In this document: piece after piece, positions 42,934 to 50,832 of the stretch | How the letters are laid out: every line of letters starts with the position of its first letter | How positions within the stretch are numbered: the stretch's first letter is position 1 | Assembly: GCF_008107445.1 (NCBI RefSeq) | Contig: NZ_VSLD01000003.1 | Location: 62,001-126,000 of the forward strand | Source: Arthrobacter echini | Lineage (GTDB): Bacteria; Actinomycetota; Actinomycetes; Actinomycetales; Micrococcaceae | Direction: 5' to 3' | Length of the DNA: 64,000 nucleotides | The notes under the pieces: generated by a model | The model's database searches: none | What the model saw: the letters and a program-made list of their open reading frames with translations, nothing else | Told to the model about the DNA's origin: nothing | Translations under genes and position numbers: made by a program

Positions 42934-43056
42934 AGGCGCATCTTTCTCGAAGTCGGGGCATCAACGGCCAGCATGGTCGAAGTCTACTGGTGGTTTTCGG
43001 CGGCTCGGCGCACCACTTGGATCGGCCGCTCGCACCGACCCTGGGACAATTCGTCG

Positions 43057-43917
43057 GTGACCATCAATCGAAGCGGTGCTGTCATCGCTGCCGGTCGGCG
43101 CCACTCCGTCGGACTGGCCCCCGATGGTTCGGTGCTGACCGCGGGCCGGTCGGAAGCGGACGAGTGCAAGGTCGGGGACTGGAGCGGCATCGTCGCTGTG
43201 GCCGCAGGGAACGTGCACACCGCGTCGAACACGGGCCGTTCGCACACCGTCGGCCTCCGCGCGGACGGCACCGTCGTCGCGCGCGGCTGGAACAACGAGG
43301 GGCAGTGCGACGTCGACGACTGGACGGGCGTTGCCGGCATCGCTGCCGGGTGGCGAAGAACCCTCGCGGTTCTGGAGGACGGGACAGCCCGAGCGGTCGG
43401 TCGACGCGGCGAGGGAGCCTGCGAGGTCGAGACGTGGGAGGATCTGGTCGCGGTCGCCGCGGGGGACTGGCACTCGGTGGGGCTCCGTGCAGCCGGTACG
43501 GCTGTAGCCGTCGGAAACAACAGCCGGGGCCAGTGCGAGGTGTCGTCCTGGCGCGACGTTGCCGCGATCGCGGCGGGCTGCCTGCACACGGTCGCGCTCA
43601 CCACGGAGGGCTGCGTCCTCGTGGCCGGCAACCAAGCTGCGATCGCTCCACACGCAGGATCCTGGCGTGACGTCGTCGCGGTTTCAGCGGGCAGCTTCCA
43701 CACGGTCGCGGTGACAGCCCTTGGTCGGGTTCTGGCTGCAGGAGACAACAGCCGGGGCCAGTGCGAGGTGTCGTCCTGGCGCGACGTTGTCGCGATCGCG
43801 GCAGGTTCTGCCCACACGCTCGGAGTCCGTGCGGACGGATCGGTTCTGACTGCGGGCTGTGATGACGACGGCCGGTGCACCACGTCCTCCTGGCTCGTGC
43901 GCGTGCACAGCGCGTGA
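43057..43917 (+). CDS. RCC1-repeat (beta-propeller) protein
   Basis: A protein of about 286 residues built from seven RCC1-like blades, each of the form VAIAAG-HTLGVRADGSVLTAG. Repeats of this kind fold as a beta-propeller and usually bind protein or peptide ligands. No signal peptide was seen when started at GTG 43057; an in-frame ATG at 42973 would add 28 residues. A GACAAT-like -10 (43045-43050) only six bases before the GTG fits a leaderless start. Two blades (about residues 155-174 and 231-250) are encoded by 45 identical nucleotides, a recent internal duplication or conversion. The gene is divergent from the acyl-CoA dehydrogenase operon. Its partner is unknown. Confidence 0.75.
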   Translation: MTINRSGAVIAAGRRHSVGLAPDGSVLTAGRSEADECKVGDWSGIVAVAAGNVHTASNTGRSHTVGLRADGTVVARGWNNEGQCDVDDWTGVAGIAAGWRRTLAVLEDGTARAVGRRGEGACEVETWEDLVAVAAGDWHSVGLRAAGTAVAVGNNSRGQCEVSSWRDVAAIAAGCLHTVALTTEGCVLVAGNQAAIAPHAGSWRDVVAVSAGSFHTVAVTALGRVLAAGDNSRGQCEVSSWRDVVAIAAGSAHTLGVRADGSVLTAGCDDDGRCTTSSWLVRVHSA

Positions 43918-43967
43918 GGCGCCCCCACCGCGTCCACCGCGTCCACCGCGTCCACGACGAGCATGCC

Positions 43968-43981
43968 GTGCGTAAACGCAC
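43968..43981. promoter_or_regulatory. Perfect inverted repeat upstream of the MHS transporter
   Basis: GTGCGT-AA-ACGCAC lies 154 bp before the transporter start and 50 bp after the RCC1 gene stop. It may be an operator or a small terminator. A 9-bp tandem repeat (CCACCGCGT, about 3.4 copies, 43925-43955) precedes it. The rest of the 43918-44134 gap shows nothing clear. Confidence 0.35.
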
Positions 43982-44134
43982 ACTTGCTCTGCGTGAATGA
44001 GCGTTGATCGCGCCCCGGCCCGACGTCATACTCGAACTGCCCCGGTGTGTGCTCGGTCACAACAGAGAGCATGGCGGCGAGCGACGCGGCACACGATGAT
44101 ACGAGTCGACGAAGACTTCGAAGGAGCAGCCAGG

Positions 44135-45517
44135 ATGAGTTCAGCGCAGCACACACCCCCGCAACGGCAGGAGCCCGACGTCAAGGAATCGGGGCTGAAG
44201 AAGGTCGTTGCGGCGTCGATGGCCGGCACGGTGGTCGAGTGGTACGAGTTCTTCCTCTACGCCGCAGCCGCCACGCTCGTCTTCGCCAGCGTCTTCTTCC
44301 CGAACGCCGAGTCGGAGCTCGACGCGATCATCGCGGGCTTCCTGACCTACGCCGTCGGATTCGTGGCCCGCCCCATCGGCGGGATCGTGTTCGGCCACTT
44401 CGGCGACAAGTACGGACGCAAGCAACTTCTGCAGGTCAGCATCATCCTCGTGGGTGCCTCCACCTTCCTCATGGGCTGCCTGCCCACCTTCGACCTGGTG
44501 GGTTACTGGGCGCCCGGCATGCTCGTGGTGCTGCGCTTCATCCAGGGCTTCGCCGTCGGCGGTGAATGGGGCGGAGCCGTGCTGCTGGTCGCCGAGCACA
44601 GCCCCAGCAAGAGTCGCGGCTTCTGGGCCAGTTGGCCACAGTCAGCCGTCCCCATGGGCAATCTGCTCGCCACGGGTGTCCTGTTCGGCCTGTCCGCCGT
44701 CCTCGACGACGCGGCCTTCCTCGGCTGGGGCTGGCGCGTGGCCTTCTGGCTCTCCGCCGTGATCGTCATCATCGGCTACTACATCCGCACGAAGGTCAGC
44801 GACGCCCCGATCTTCCTCGACGCGCAGAAGGAGGTCGTCGAGGGCGCCAAGGGCTACGGCGTCGTCGAGGTCTTCAAGCGCTACCCCCGCGGCGTCTTCA
44901 CTGCCATGGGTCTGCGCTTCGCCGAGAACATCCTGTATTACCTGGTGGTCACCTTCAGCATCACGTACCTCAGCACCGAGGTCGGGGAGGACCGCACGAA
45001 GATCCTGCTGCTGCTGCTCGTCGCCCACGCCCTGCACTTCTGCGCCGTACCGATCGTGGGGCGCTACTCGGACAGGTTCGGCCGCAAGCCGGTCTATCTC
45101 GCCGGGGCCGTCCTCGGCGCCACCTGGGGATTCTTCGCCTTCCCCATGATGGACACCGGCAACGACTTCATCATCCTGGCGGCCGTCACCATCGGACTGA
45201 TGTTCCACGCGCTGATGTACGCCGGGCAGCCGGCCATCATGGCCGAGATGTTTCCCACCCGCATGCGCTACTCGGGAGTCTCTCTCGGATACCAGGTCAC
45301 CTCGATCGTGGCCGGCTCGCTGGCTCCGATCATCGCCGCGACCCTCCTTCGGGACTACGGTTCATCAACCCCGGTGGCCATCTACCTGCTGCTCGCCTGC
45401 TGTGTGACGATCGTCGCCGTCCTCGCACTCCGCGAGACCCGCGGCATCTCGCTGCTCGACGTCGATGAGGCGGATGCGCGCGCGACCGCCGAGCTCCTGG
45501 CCGGCAGGACGAAGTAG
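44135..45517 (+). CDS. MFS transporter, metabolite:H+ symporter (MHS) type
   Basis: A 460-residue transporter with 12 helices. MHS-family markers are strong: GTVVEWYEFFLYAAAATLVF in helix 1, ARPIGGIVFGHFGDKYGRK (the family loop 2-3 signature), RFIQGFAVGGEWGGAVLLVAEH in helix 4, and GRYSDRFGRKPVY in the second-half loop. Relatives carry proline/betaine, shikimate, citrate or other carboxylates with protons. AAGGAG precedes ATG 44135. Next to valine catabolic genes it might import a branched acid or related carboxylate, but orientation and the terminator between them speak for a separate unit. Confidence 0.92.
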   Translation: MSSAQHTPPQRQEPDVKESGLKKVVAASMAGTVVEWYEFFLYAAAATLVFASVFFPNAESELDAIIAGFLTYAVGFVARPIGGIVFGHFGDKYGRKQLLQVSIILVGASTFLMGCLPTFDLVGYWAPGMLVVLRFIQGFAVGGEWGGAVLLVAEHSPSKSRGFWASWPQSAVPMGNLLATGVLFGLSAVLDDAAFLGWGWRVAFWLSAVIVIIGYYIRTKVSDAPIFLDAQKEVVEGAKGYGVVEVFKRYPRGVFTAMGLRFAENILYYLVVTFSITYLSTEVGEDRTKILLLLLVAHALHFCAVPIVGRYSDRFGRKPVYLAGAVLGATWGFFAFPMMDTGNDFIILAAVTIGLMFHALMYAGQPAIMAEMFPTRMRYSGVSLGYQVTSIVAGSLAPIIAATLLRDYGSSTPVAIYLLLACCVTIVAVLALRETRGISLLDVDEADARATAELLAGRTK

Positions 45518-45522
45518 GGCAG

Positions 45523-45590
45523 GCACCACACGGGAGTCACGTAGGGGCGACGACGGCGGCAGGTCCGCGCCGTCGTCGACCCTGTGGTGC
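45523..45590. terminator. Nested double hairpin between convergent genes
   Basis: An outer 8-bp stem, GCACCACA (45523-45530) with TGTGGTGC (45583-45590), encloses an inner 11-bp stem, CGACGACGGCG (45548-45558) with CGCCGTCGTCG (45568-45578). It lies between the MHS transporter and the convergent LysR gene and could stop transcription from both sides. Confidence 0.65.
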
Positions 45591-45610
45591 GGGCCGATCA
45601 GGGCCGGCCG

Positions 45611-46516
45611 TCAGGCGCCGAGCTCGCCCGCCCGCTCCGTGATCTGGTGCCGGACGGCCGCCACCACGGCCTGGACCGCGGTGGACCGCAGCGACTCCGG
45701 GCGCGCGATGGCCCAGATGGGCAGCTGGCGGTGAAAATCGTCGCGGAGGACCGGCACCAGACCGCTTCCCTCCGGGACCATGAAGCTCGGCAGCAGCCCG
45801 ATACCCGCCCCGGCGTGGACGGCGTCCACCTGCGCGAAGATGCTCGTGGCCTGGAAGGACGTGACCGGAAGGGGCAGCTGCGAGGAGCGGTGGCCGAGCT
45901 CCCAGACCTGCAACGCCGATTCCACGTAGGAGACGAAGCTGTGGTGACGGATGTCCTCGAGGCGCCCGGGCAGGCCACGGCGATCCGCGTACCCGGCGCT
46001 GGCGTAGAGGCGCAGGAAGTAGTTGGTCAGGAAGATCGGCTCCGCATTGACGGATTCGGTGCGACCCACCACGATCTCGAGATCGACCCCGGAGCGGTTC
46101 TGGCTCGCCTTGCGGGTGGCACTGAGCAGTTCGACGTCGAGCCGCGGGTTCTCCCGCTGGATCTCCACCAGGGCGGGCATGACGAAGCGCGCGCCGAAAC
46201 CGTCGGGCGCGCTGACCCGCATGAGCCCGGTCAGCACGTCGGAGTCGGACAGGCGGGCATCCAGCTCGCCGAGGCTGGTCTCGATCGCCTCCGCCGCAGC
46301 CACGGCATCCACACCGAGTGCCGTCAGCTCCCAGCCCTGCGGCGTCCGCTCCAGGGTCCGGCCGCCGAGCTGCTTGTCCAGCGCGAGGATGCGACGCGAG
46401 ATGGTGGTGTGCGTGGTGCCGAGGGTCTCCGCGACCGCGTTGAACCGACCGAGCCTCGCGACGGTGAGGAGGATCAGGAGATCGTCGGGACTGGGCAGGC
46501 GGCGGAAGTCGACCAT
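45611..46516 (-). CDS. LysR-family transcriptional regulator
   Basis: A 301-residue regulator. The N-terminal winged helix-turn-helix is LLILLTVARLGRFNAVAETLGTTHTTISRRILALDKQLG, followed by a linker helix and an effector-binding domain (LTGLMRVSAPDGFGARFVMPALVEIQRENPRLDVEL). It is transcribed away from the mmsB-mmsA genes across a 124-bp region with a perfect palindrome, so it most likely controls that valine-catabolic operon, with an intermediate such as 3-hydroxyisobutyrate as a possible inducer. The inducer is inference. Confidence 0.92.
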   Translation of the reverse strand: MVDFRRLPSPDDLLILLTVARLGRFNAVAETLGTTHTTISRRILALDKQLGGRTLERTPQGWELTALGVDAVAAAEAIETSLGELDARLSDSDVLTGLMRVSAPDGFGARFVMPALVEIQRENPRLDVELLSATRKASQNRSGVDLEIVVGRTESVNAEPIFLTNYFLRLYASAGYADRRGLPGRLEDIRHHSFVSYVESALQVWELGHRSSQLPLPVTSFQATSIFAQVDAVHAGAGIGLLPSFMVPEGSGLVPVLRDDFHRQLPIWAIARPESLRSTAVQAVVAAVRHQITERAGELGA

Positions 46517-46540
46517 CGAGCCCCTCCCGCCGAGTGTTGT

Positions 46541-46550
46541 GCATTAATGC
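46541..46550. promoter_or_regulatory. Candidate LysR operator
   Basis: GCATTAATGC is a perfect 10-bp palindrome with an AT-rich core, 25 bp from the LysR start and 90 bp from mmsB. AT-centred dyads in such divergent gaps are typical LysR sites. Confidence 0.5.
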
Positions 46551-46640
46551 GCATCGCGTCTTCGAATTCTTCCCTTGATCGCACCCTAGCAGCGGGAGAA
46601 GGTGGGATCGACGGAATCTCACGAGCAAGGGAGCTTGAAG

Positions 46641-47531
46641 ATGGCAACGATCGGTTGGATCGGACTCGGGAACATGGGCGGTCCCATGACCGCGAATCTC
46701 GTCGCGGCAGGTCACACGGTGCGTGGGTTCGACCTCAATGCCGACGCGCTGGCGGCGGCCGAGGCAGGTGGCCTCACCGCGGTCTCCTCGATCGCCGAAG
46801 CGGTCGACGGCGTCGACGTTCTCTTCACGATGCTGCCCAAGGGTGAGCACGCCCGCGCGGTCTATCTCGGCGACGACGGCGTCCTCGCGCACGCGGAGAC
46901 CTCCACGCTCCTCGTCGATTCCTCCACGATCGACGTCGAATCGGCTGCTGCCCTCCACGAGGCGGCAGCCGACAAGGGCTTCCGCTTCGTCGACGCGCCC
47001 GTCTCGGGGGGGATCAGCGGCGCGAAGGCCGGCACCCTGACCTTCATGATCGGGGGCGAGGAGGGCGCCGTGAAGGACGCCACCGCCATGATCGAGCCCA
47101 TGGCGAAGAACATCATTCCCACGGGTGGCGCCACCACGGGGCAGGCCGCGAAGATCTGCAACAACCTGATGCTGTTCATCAATCTCGCGGCCACGGCAGA
47201 GGGCGCCGTGCTCGCCGATCGCCTCGGCCTGGACAAGCAGGTGTTCTGGGACATCGCCTCGGTGTCCTCGGGCGACAGCTGGGCCCTTCGCACCTGGTAC
47301 CCGGTTCCCGGCGTCGTGGACACGGCCGCCTCGAACAATGATTTTGCTCCGACCTTCACCGCTGAGCTGGCGAACAAGGACATCGGCCTCGCGATCGCCG
47401 CGGCACGTGACACCGAGACGCCGCTCGAGATCGGCGAGCATGTCCAGCAGCTTTTCCAGCGACTCCTCGACGACGGCCAGGGCGGCAAGGACTGCTCCAT
47501 GATCATCAAACTCGTCGACGGCACGCTCTAG
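46641..47531 (+). CDS. mmsB: 3-hydroxyisobutyrate dehydrogenase
   Basis: A 296-residue NAD-dependent dehydrogenase of the beta-hydroxyacid family. It has the Rossmann start IGWIGLGNMGGPMTANLVAAGH, the substrate loop FVDAPVSGGISGAKAGTLTFM and the catalytic Lys region GQAAKICNNLMLFINLAATAE. It converts 3-hydroxyisobutyrate to methylmalonate semialdehyde in valine breakdown. The next gene encodes the enzyme for that product, 27 bp downstream, so the pair is complete. ATG 46641 is chosen by the Rossmann start; the frame upstream is not part of the protein. Confidence 0.92.
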   Translation: MATIGWIGLGNMGGPMTANLVAAGHTVRGFDLNADALAAAEAGGLTAVSSIAEAVDGVDVLFTMLPKGEHARAVYLGDDGVLAHAETSTLLVDSSTIDVESAAALHEAAADKGFRFVDAPVSGGISGAKAGTLTFMIGGEEGAVKDATAMIEPMAKNIIPTGGATTGQAAKICNNLMLFINLAATAEGAVLADRLGLDKQVFWDIASVSSGDSWALRTWYPVPGVVDTAASNNDFAPTFTAELANKDIGLAIAAARDTETPLEIGEHVQQLFQRLLDDGQGGKDCSMIIKLVDGTL

Positions 47532-47558
47532 TACCCGCTCCACTTCGAAAGGATCACC

Positions 47559-49043
47559 ATGCAACAGATTCCGCACTACATCGACGGCAAGCGCATCTCC
47601 GACGCCGAGCGTTACGGCCCGGTCTACAACCCGGCAACCGGGGAGCAGGAGAAAGAGGTCGCCTTCGCCTCGCCGGAGCGGGTGGACGAGGCCGTCGCCG
47701 CTGCTGCGGCGGCCCTGCCGGCCTGGCGCTCGGCCAGTCTCGCCAAGCGCTCTGCCGTCTTCTACAGGGTCCGCCAGCTCCTCACGGAGCGGAAGTCCGA
47801 GCTCGCGGCCATCCTGACGAGTGAGCACGGCAAGGTGCTCTCGGACGCCGAGGGTGAGATCGCCCGGGGTCTCGAGAACATCGAGTTCGCCACGGGTCTG
47901 TCGCACATGCTCAAGGGTGAGCGGACGGAGCAGGCGTCCACCGGCGTCGACGTCCACTCGATCCGCCAGCCCGTGGGCGTGGTCGCGTGCATCACTCCGT
48001 TCAACTTCCCGGCCATGGTGCCGTTGTGGATGATCGGCAGTGCGATCGCCTGCGGCAACACCGTGCTGCTCAAGCCGAGCGAGAAGGATCCGTCGTCGTC
48101 CCTGTTCATCGCCGAGATCTTCTCCGAGGCGGGACTGCCCGACGGCGTGCTGAACGTGGTCCAGGGAGACCGGGAGGCCGTGGAGCACATCCTCGACCAC
48201 CCCGAGGTCAAGGCCGTCAGCTTCGTCGGTTCCACCCCGATCGCTAGGAGCATCTACTCCCGCGCCGCAGCCAACGGCAAGCGCGTGCAGGCCCTCGGCG
48301 GTGCGAAGAACCACATGGTGGTGCTGCCCGACGCCGATCTGGACATGGCTGCCGACGCCGCGATCTCCGCCGCCTACGGGTCAGCGGGGGAGCGGTGCAT
48401 GGCGGTCAGCGTGGTCGTCGCGGTGGGTGACATCGCCGACGATCTCGTGGACGCCGTGACGTCACGGATGGGCTCCCTCAGGATCGGCGCCGGGACGGAC
48501 GACAGCTCCGAGATGGGCCCGCTCATCTCCGCCGAGCACCGTGACCGCGTGGCGTCCTACGTGAAGAACGCTGCCGGGGAGGGTGCCACCGTGGTGGTGG
48601 ACGGTACCGAGCAGCAGTTCGACTCCGACGGCTTCTTCATCGGCGTCTCCCTCGTGGATCACGTGACGCCGGGCATGAAGGTGTACGACGACGAGATCTT
48701 CGGACCCGTGCTGTCCGTGGTCCGGGTGGCGACCTATGCGGACGCGGTGCGCGTGGTGAACGAGAACCAGTACGGCAACGGTGCTGCGATCTTCACGCGC
48801 GACGGCGGTGCCGCCCGCCAGTTCGAGTTCGAGGCCGAGGCCGGGATGATCGGAGTCAACGTGCCCATCCCCGTGCCCGTCGGAACCTACTCGTTCGGCG
48901 GCTGGAAGGACTCGCTCTTCGGCGATACGCACATGTACGGGCCGGAGAGCATCAGGTTCTACACGCGTGGCAAGGTCGTGACCACCAGGTGGCCCGACCC
49001 GTCGACGTCGAAGATCGACCTCGGCTTCCCGCAGGTCGACTGA
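47559..49043 (+). CDS. mmsA: Methylmalonate-semialdehyde dehydrogenase (CoA-acylating)
   Basis: A 494-residue aldehyde dehydrogenase that oxidises methylmalonate semialdehyde to propionyl-CoA with CoA and NAD. The typical MmsA markers are VACITPFNFPAMVPLWMIGSAIACGN, LKPSEKDPSSSL, FVGSTPIARSIYSRAAANGKRVQALGGAKNH (in place of the ELGGK of other ALDHs) and the nucleophile Cys in AGERCMAVS. AAAGGA precedes the ATG. It follows mmsB in the same operon under the divergent LysR, and ends in a GC-rich terminator. Confidence 0.95.
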   Translation: MQQIPHYIDGKRISDAERYGPVYNPATGEQEKEVAFASPERVDEAVAAAAAALPAWRSASLAKRSAVFYRVRQLLTERKSELAAILTSEHGKVLSDAEGEIARGLENIEFATGLSHMLKGERTEQASTGVDVHSIRQPVGVVACITPFNFPAMVPLWMIGSAIACGNTVLLKPSEKDPSSSLFIAEIFSEAGLPDGVLNVVQGDREAVEHILDHPEVKAVSFVGSTPIARSIYSRAAANGKRVQALGGAKNHMVVLPDADLDMAADAAISAAYGSAGERCMAVSVVVAVGDIADDLVDAVTSRMGSLRIGAGTDDSSEMGPLISAEHRDRVASYVKNAAGEGATVVVDGTEQQFDSDGFFIGVSLVDHVTPGMKVYDDEIFGPVLSVVRVATYADAVRVVNENQYGNGAAIFTRDGGAARQFEFEAEAGMIGVNVPIPVPVGTYSFGGWKDSLFGDTHMYGPESIRFYTRGKVVTTRWPDPSTSKIDLGFPQVD

Positions 49044-49055
49044 GCGAACGGCATT

Positions 49056-49083
49056 CCGGGGGCTGCTGCATGGCAGCCCCCGG
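49056..49083. terminator. GC-rich hairpin after mmsA
   Basis: CCGGGGGCTGC (49056-49066) pairs perfectly with GCAGCCCCCGG (49073-49083) around TGCATG. It lies between mmsA and a convergent oxidoreductase gene. No T-run follows, so termination may be partial. Confidence 0.65.
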
Positions 49084-49115
49084 GCGACGTCGTTCGCTCC
49101 TGAACGGGCTCCGCG

Positions 49116-49961
49116 TCAGCCCAGCTCGGGCTTCGCGATCACCGCGATGTCATCGTCACCCGACCCGCTGCGCTGCGCGTCCGTCAGCGACTGCAGGGCA
49201 GCCGTCACCGCGGGCAGCGGGTCCTCGGACGAGCGCAGCATGAGCCGGAGATCCTTCGCGAGCAGATCCGCGGAGAACTGGGTGTCCTCAAACGTCCCTC
49301 CGGTGATCACAGCGCCCTTCATGCCGGCGATGACCGCCAGCCCGGTGCCCTCGAGCTGTTCGAGCACGGCTGCGGCGTCGAGCCCGTTGGCCTTCCCGAG
49401 ACGGAGTGCCTCGACCAGGCCCTGCAGCGTGACGCCCAGGGCGAGATTTGCGAGCAGTTTCCCTGTTGCCGCAGCGGCCGGAGTCTGGACGCGTCGCAGA
49501 CGCTCGTCGTCGGCCCATAGCGCTGCGAGGGGTTCGACGACGTCGAGATCCGCATCCGCGCCGCCGAGCATCACGCCGAGCCGACCGGCTCTGGCCGGAG
49601 CGAGACTGCCGATCACCGGACCGTGGACGTACCGGATCCCGGCAGCCGTGGCATAGTCCGTGAACTCGAGCGCGTCAGCGGGGGAGACCGTGGTGACGTC
49701 CAGCCAGACCGCATCAGCTGGCAGGTCCAGACCCGACAGCACCACCTCCCGCACCGTATCCGGACCGAAGAGCACCGTGAGCACTACATCCGCGTCGCGG
49801 ACGGCATCCTCAGGCGATTCCGCCCTGGTGGCTCCGGCCTCCACCAGTCGGTCGACCCTGGCAGGGGTCCGGTTCCAGGCGCTGACCTCGTGGTTCGCCG
49901 TGAGCAGGTGCACGCCGAGTTCGTGCCCCATGCGTCCGACGCCGAGCAGTGCGATCTTCAT
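49116..49961 (-). CDS. NAD(P)-dependent beta-hydroxyacid dehydrogenase family protein
   Basis: A 281-residue oxidoreductase of the same superfamily as MmsB but a different branch. It has the Rossmann motif MKIALLGVGRMGHELGVHL, HGPVIGSLAPARAGRLGVMLGG as the substrate loop, and ATGKLLANLALGVTLQGLVEAL, where Lys is the likely catalytic residue. Imine reductase-like and hydroxyacid-dehydrogenase-like enzymes share this look. It lies 49 bp downstream of an SDR gene on the same strand, so the two may form an operon. The substrate cannot be assigned. Confidence 0.85.
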   Translation of the reverse strand: MKIALLGVGRMGHELGVHLLTANHEVSAWNRTPARVDRLVEAGATRAESPEDAVRDADVVLTVLFGPDTVREVVLSGLDLPADAVWLDVTTVSPADALEFTDYATAAGIRYVHGPVIGSLAPARAGRLGVMLGGADADLDVVEPLAALWADDERLRRVQTPAAAATGKLLANLALGVTLQGLVEALRLGKANGLDAAAVLEQLEGTGLAVIAGMKGAVITGGTFEDTQFSADLLAKDLRLMLRSSEDPLPAVTAALQSLTDAQRSGSGDDDIAVIAKPELG

Positions 49962-50009
49962 GAATCCTCCAGCTGGTCGAAAGCGGTGGGTAGTGGTCGG
50001 GTGCGACGG

Positions 50010-50675
50010 TCAGTCGGCGCTGACCTGATGGCGGAAGGTGTCGCGGTCCGTGTGGAGCTTCCACAGGATCTCGGCGAGCACGGCGGGATCCTTCTCCGCA
50101 TCGCCCTCGATGATGCGCCCCCCGACGATGAGCTGTGACACCTGGATGCCCTCCTCGCCGAGCACCTCGTTCAGCAGTTGCACGTAGGCGGCCTGGCCGG
50201 CGAAGGCCACGGACGTGCCCGTGACCGAGCGGCCGGGTTTCACCGCCGACCCGCCGTTCACGAAGAGGATGGTGCCACGATTCTCACCGAGGAACCGCAT
50301 GCCGGGCACCACCTGGTGCACAGCGGCGACCGGGCCGTAGATGGAGAACTCGATGGGCCCCTTCAGATCGGCGGGGGTGGTCTCCAGGACGGGCCGCATG
50401 AAGTCCTTCTGCGGGAGCGGGCTGTACTGCAGCACCTCGATGGGGCCGAGGGTCTCGGTGGCGGCCTCGAGCGCCGTCGCGATCGACTCGGGGCTTCGCA
50501 CGTCGGCGACGAAACCCCGTGCGTGGATACCCTCCTTGCCCAGGTCGTCCGCGAGGGCATCCAGTTTGCCCTGGTTCCTGGAGATGAGGGCGATGGAGAA
50601 GCCCTCGGCTCCGAAACGGCGTGCCACAGCAGCGCCGAGGCCGCGTCCTGCTCCGATGATTGCGAGTGTTGTCAT
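50010..50675 (-). CDS. Short-chain dehydrogenase/reductase
   Basis: A 221-residue SDR. The cofactor motif is TLAIIGAGRGLGAAVARRFG (atypical IGAGRGLG), followed by SRNQGKLD for NADP-type binding and FVADVRSPESI. The usual YxxxK pair is changed: after VNGGSAVKPGRSV the protein has GTSVAFAGQAAYVQLLNEVL, so the active site is non-standard, as in atypical SDRs annotated as hypothetical dehydrogenases. ATG 50675 fixes the start by the Rossmann motif. It precedes the beta-hydroxyacid dehydrogenase gene and is divergent from a GH13 gene. Confidence 0.85.
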   Translation of the reverse strand: MTTLAIIGAGRGLGAAVARRFGAEGFSIALISRNQGKLDALADDLGKEGIHARGFVADVRSPESIATALEAATETLGPIEVLQYSPLPQKDFMRPVLETTPADLKGPIEFSIYGPVAAVHQVVPGMRFLGENRGTILFVNGGSAVKPGRSVTGTSVAFAGQAAYVQLLNEVLGEEGIQVSQLIVGGRIIEGDAEKDPAVLAEILWKLHTDRDTFRHQVSAD

Positions 50676-50832
50676 ACGAGGTGTAAGCGATGGGAGGGAG
50701 GGATCATTCCGCGCTCGCCCTTTGACATCGCCGCCCCTCCTGCCGTAGAGAGGATCGTCGGCGTGGTGCCAGAGGTCCCTCAGGATCCCGCAACGTCGTC
50801 GTCCACACAGCTCCTCGAGAGGAACCCCGCCC

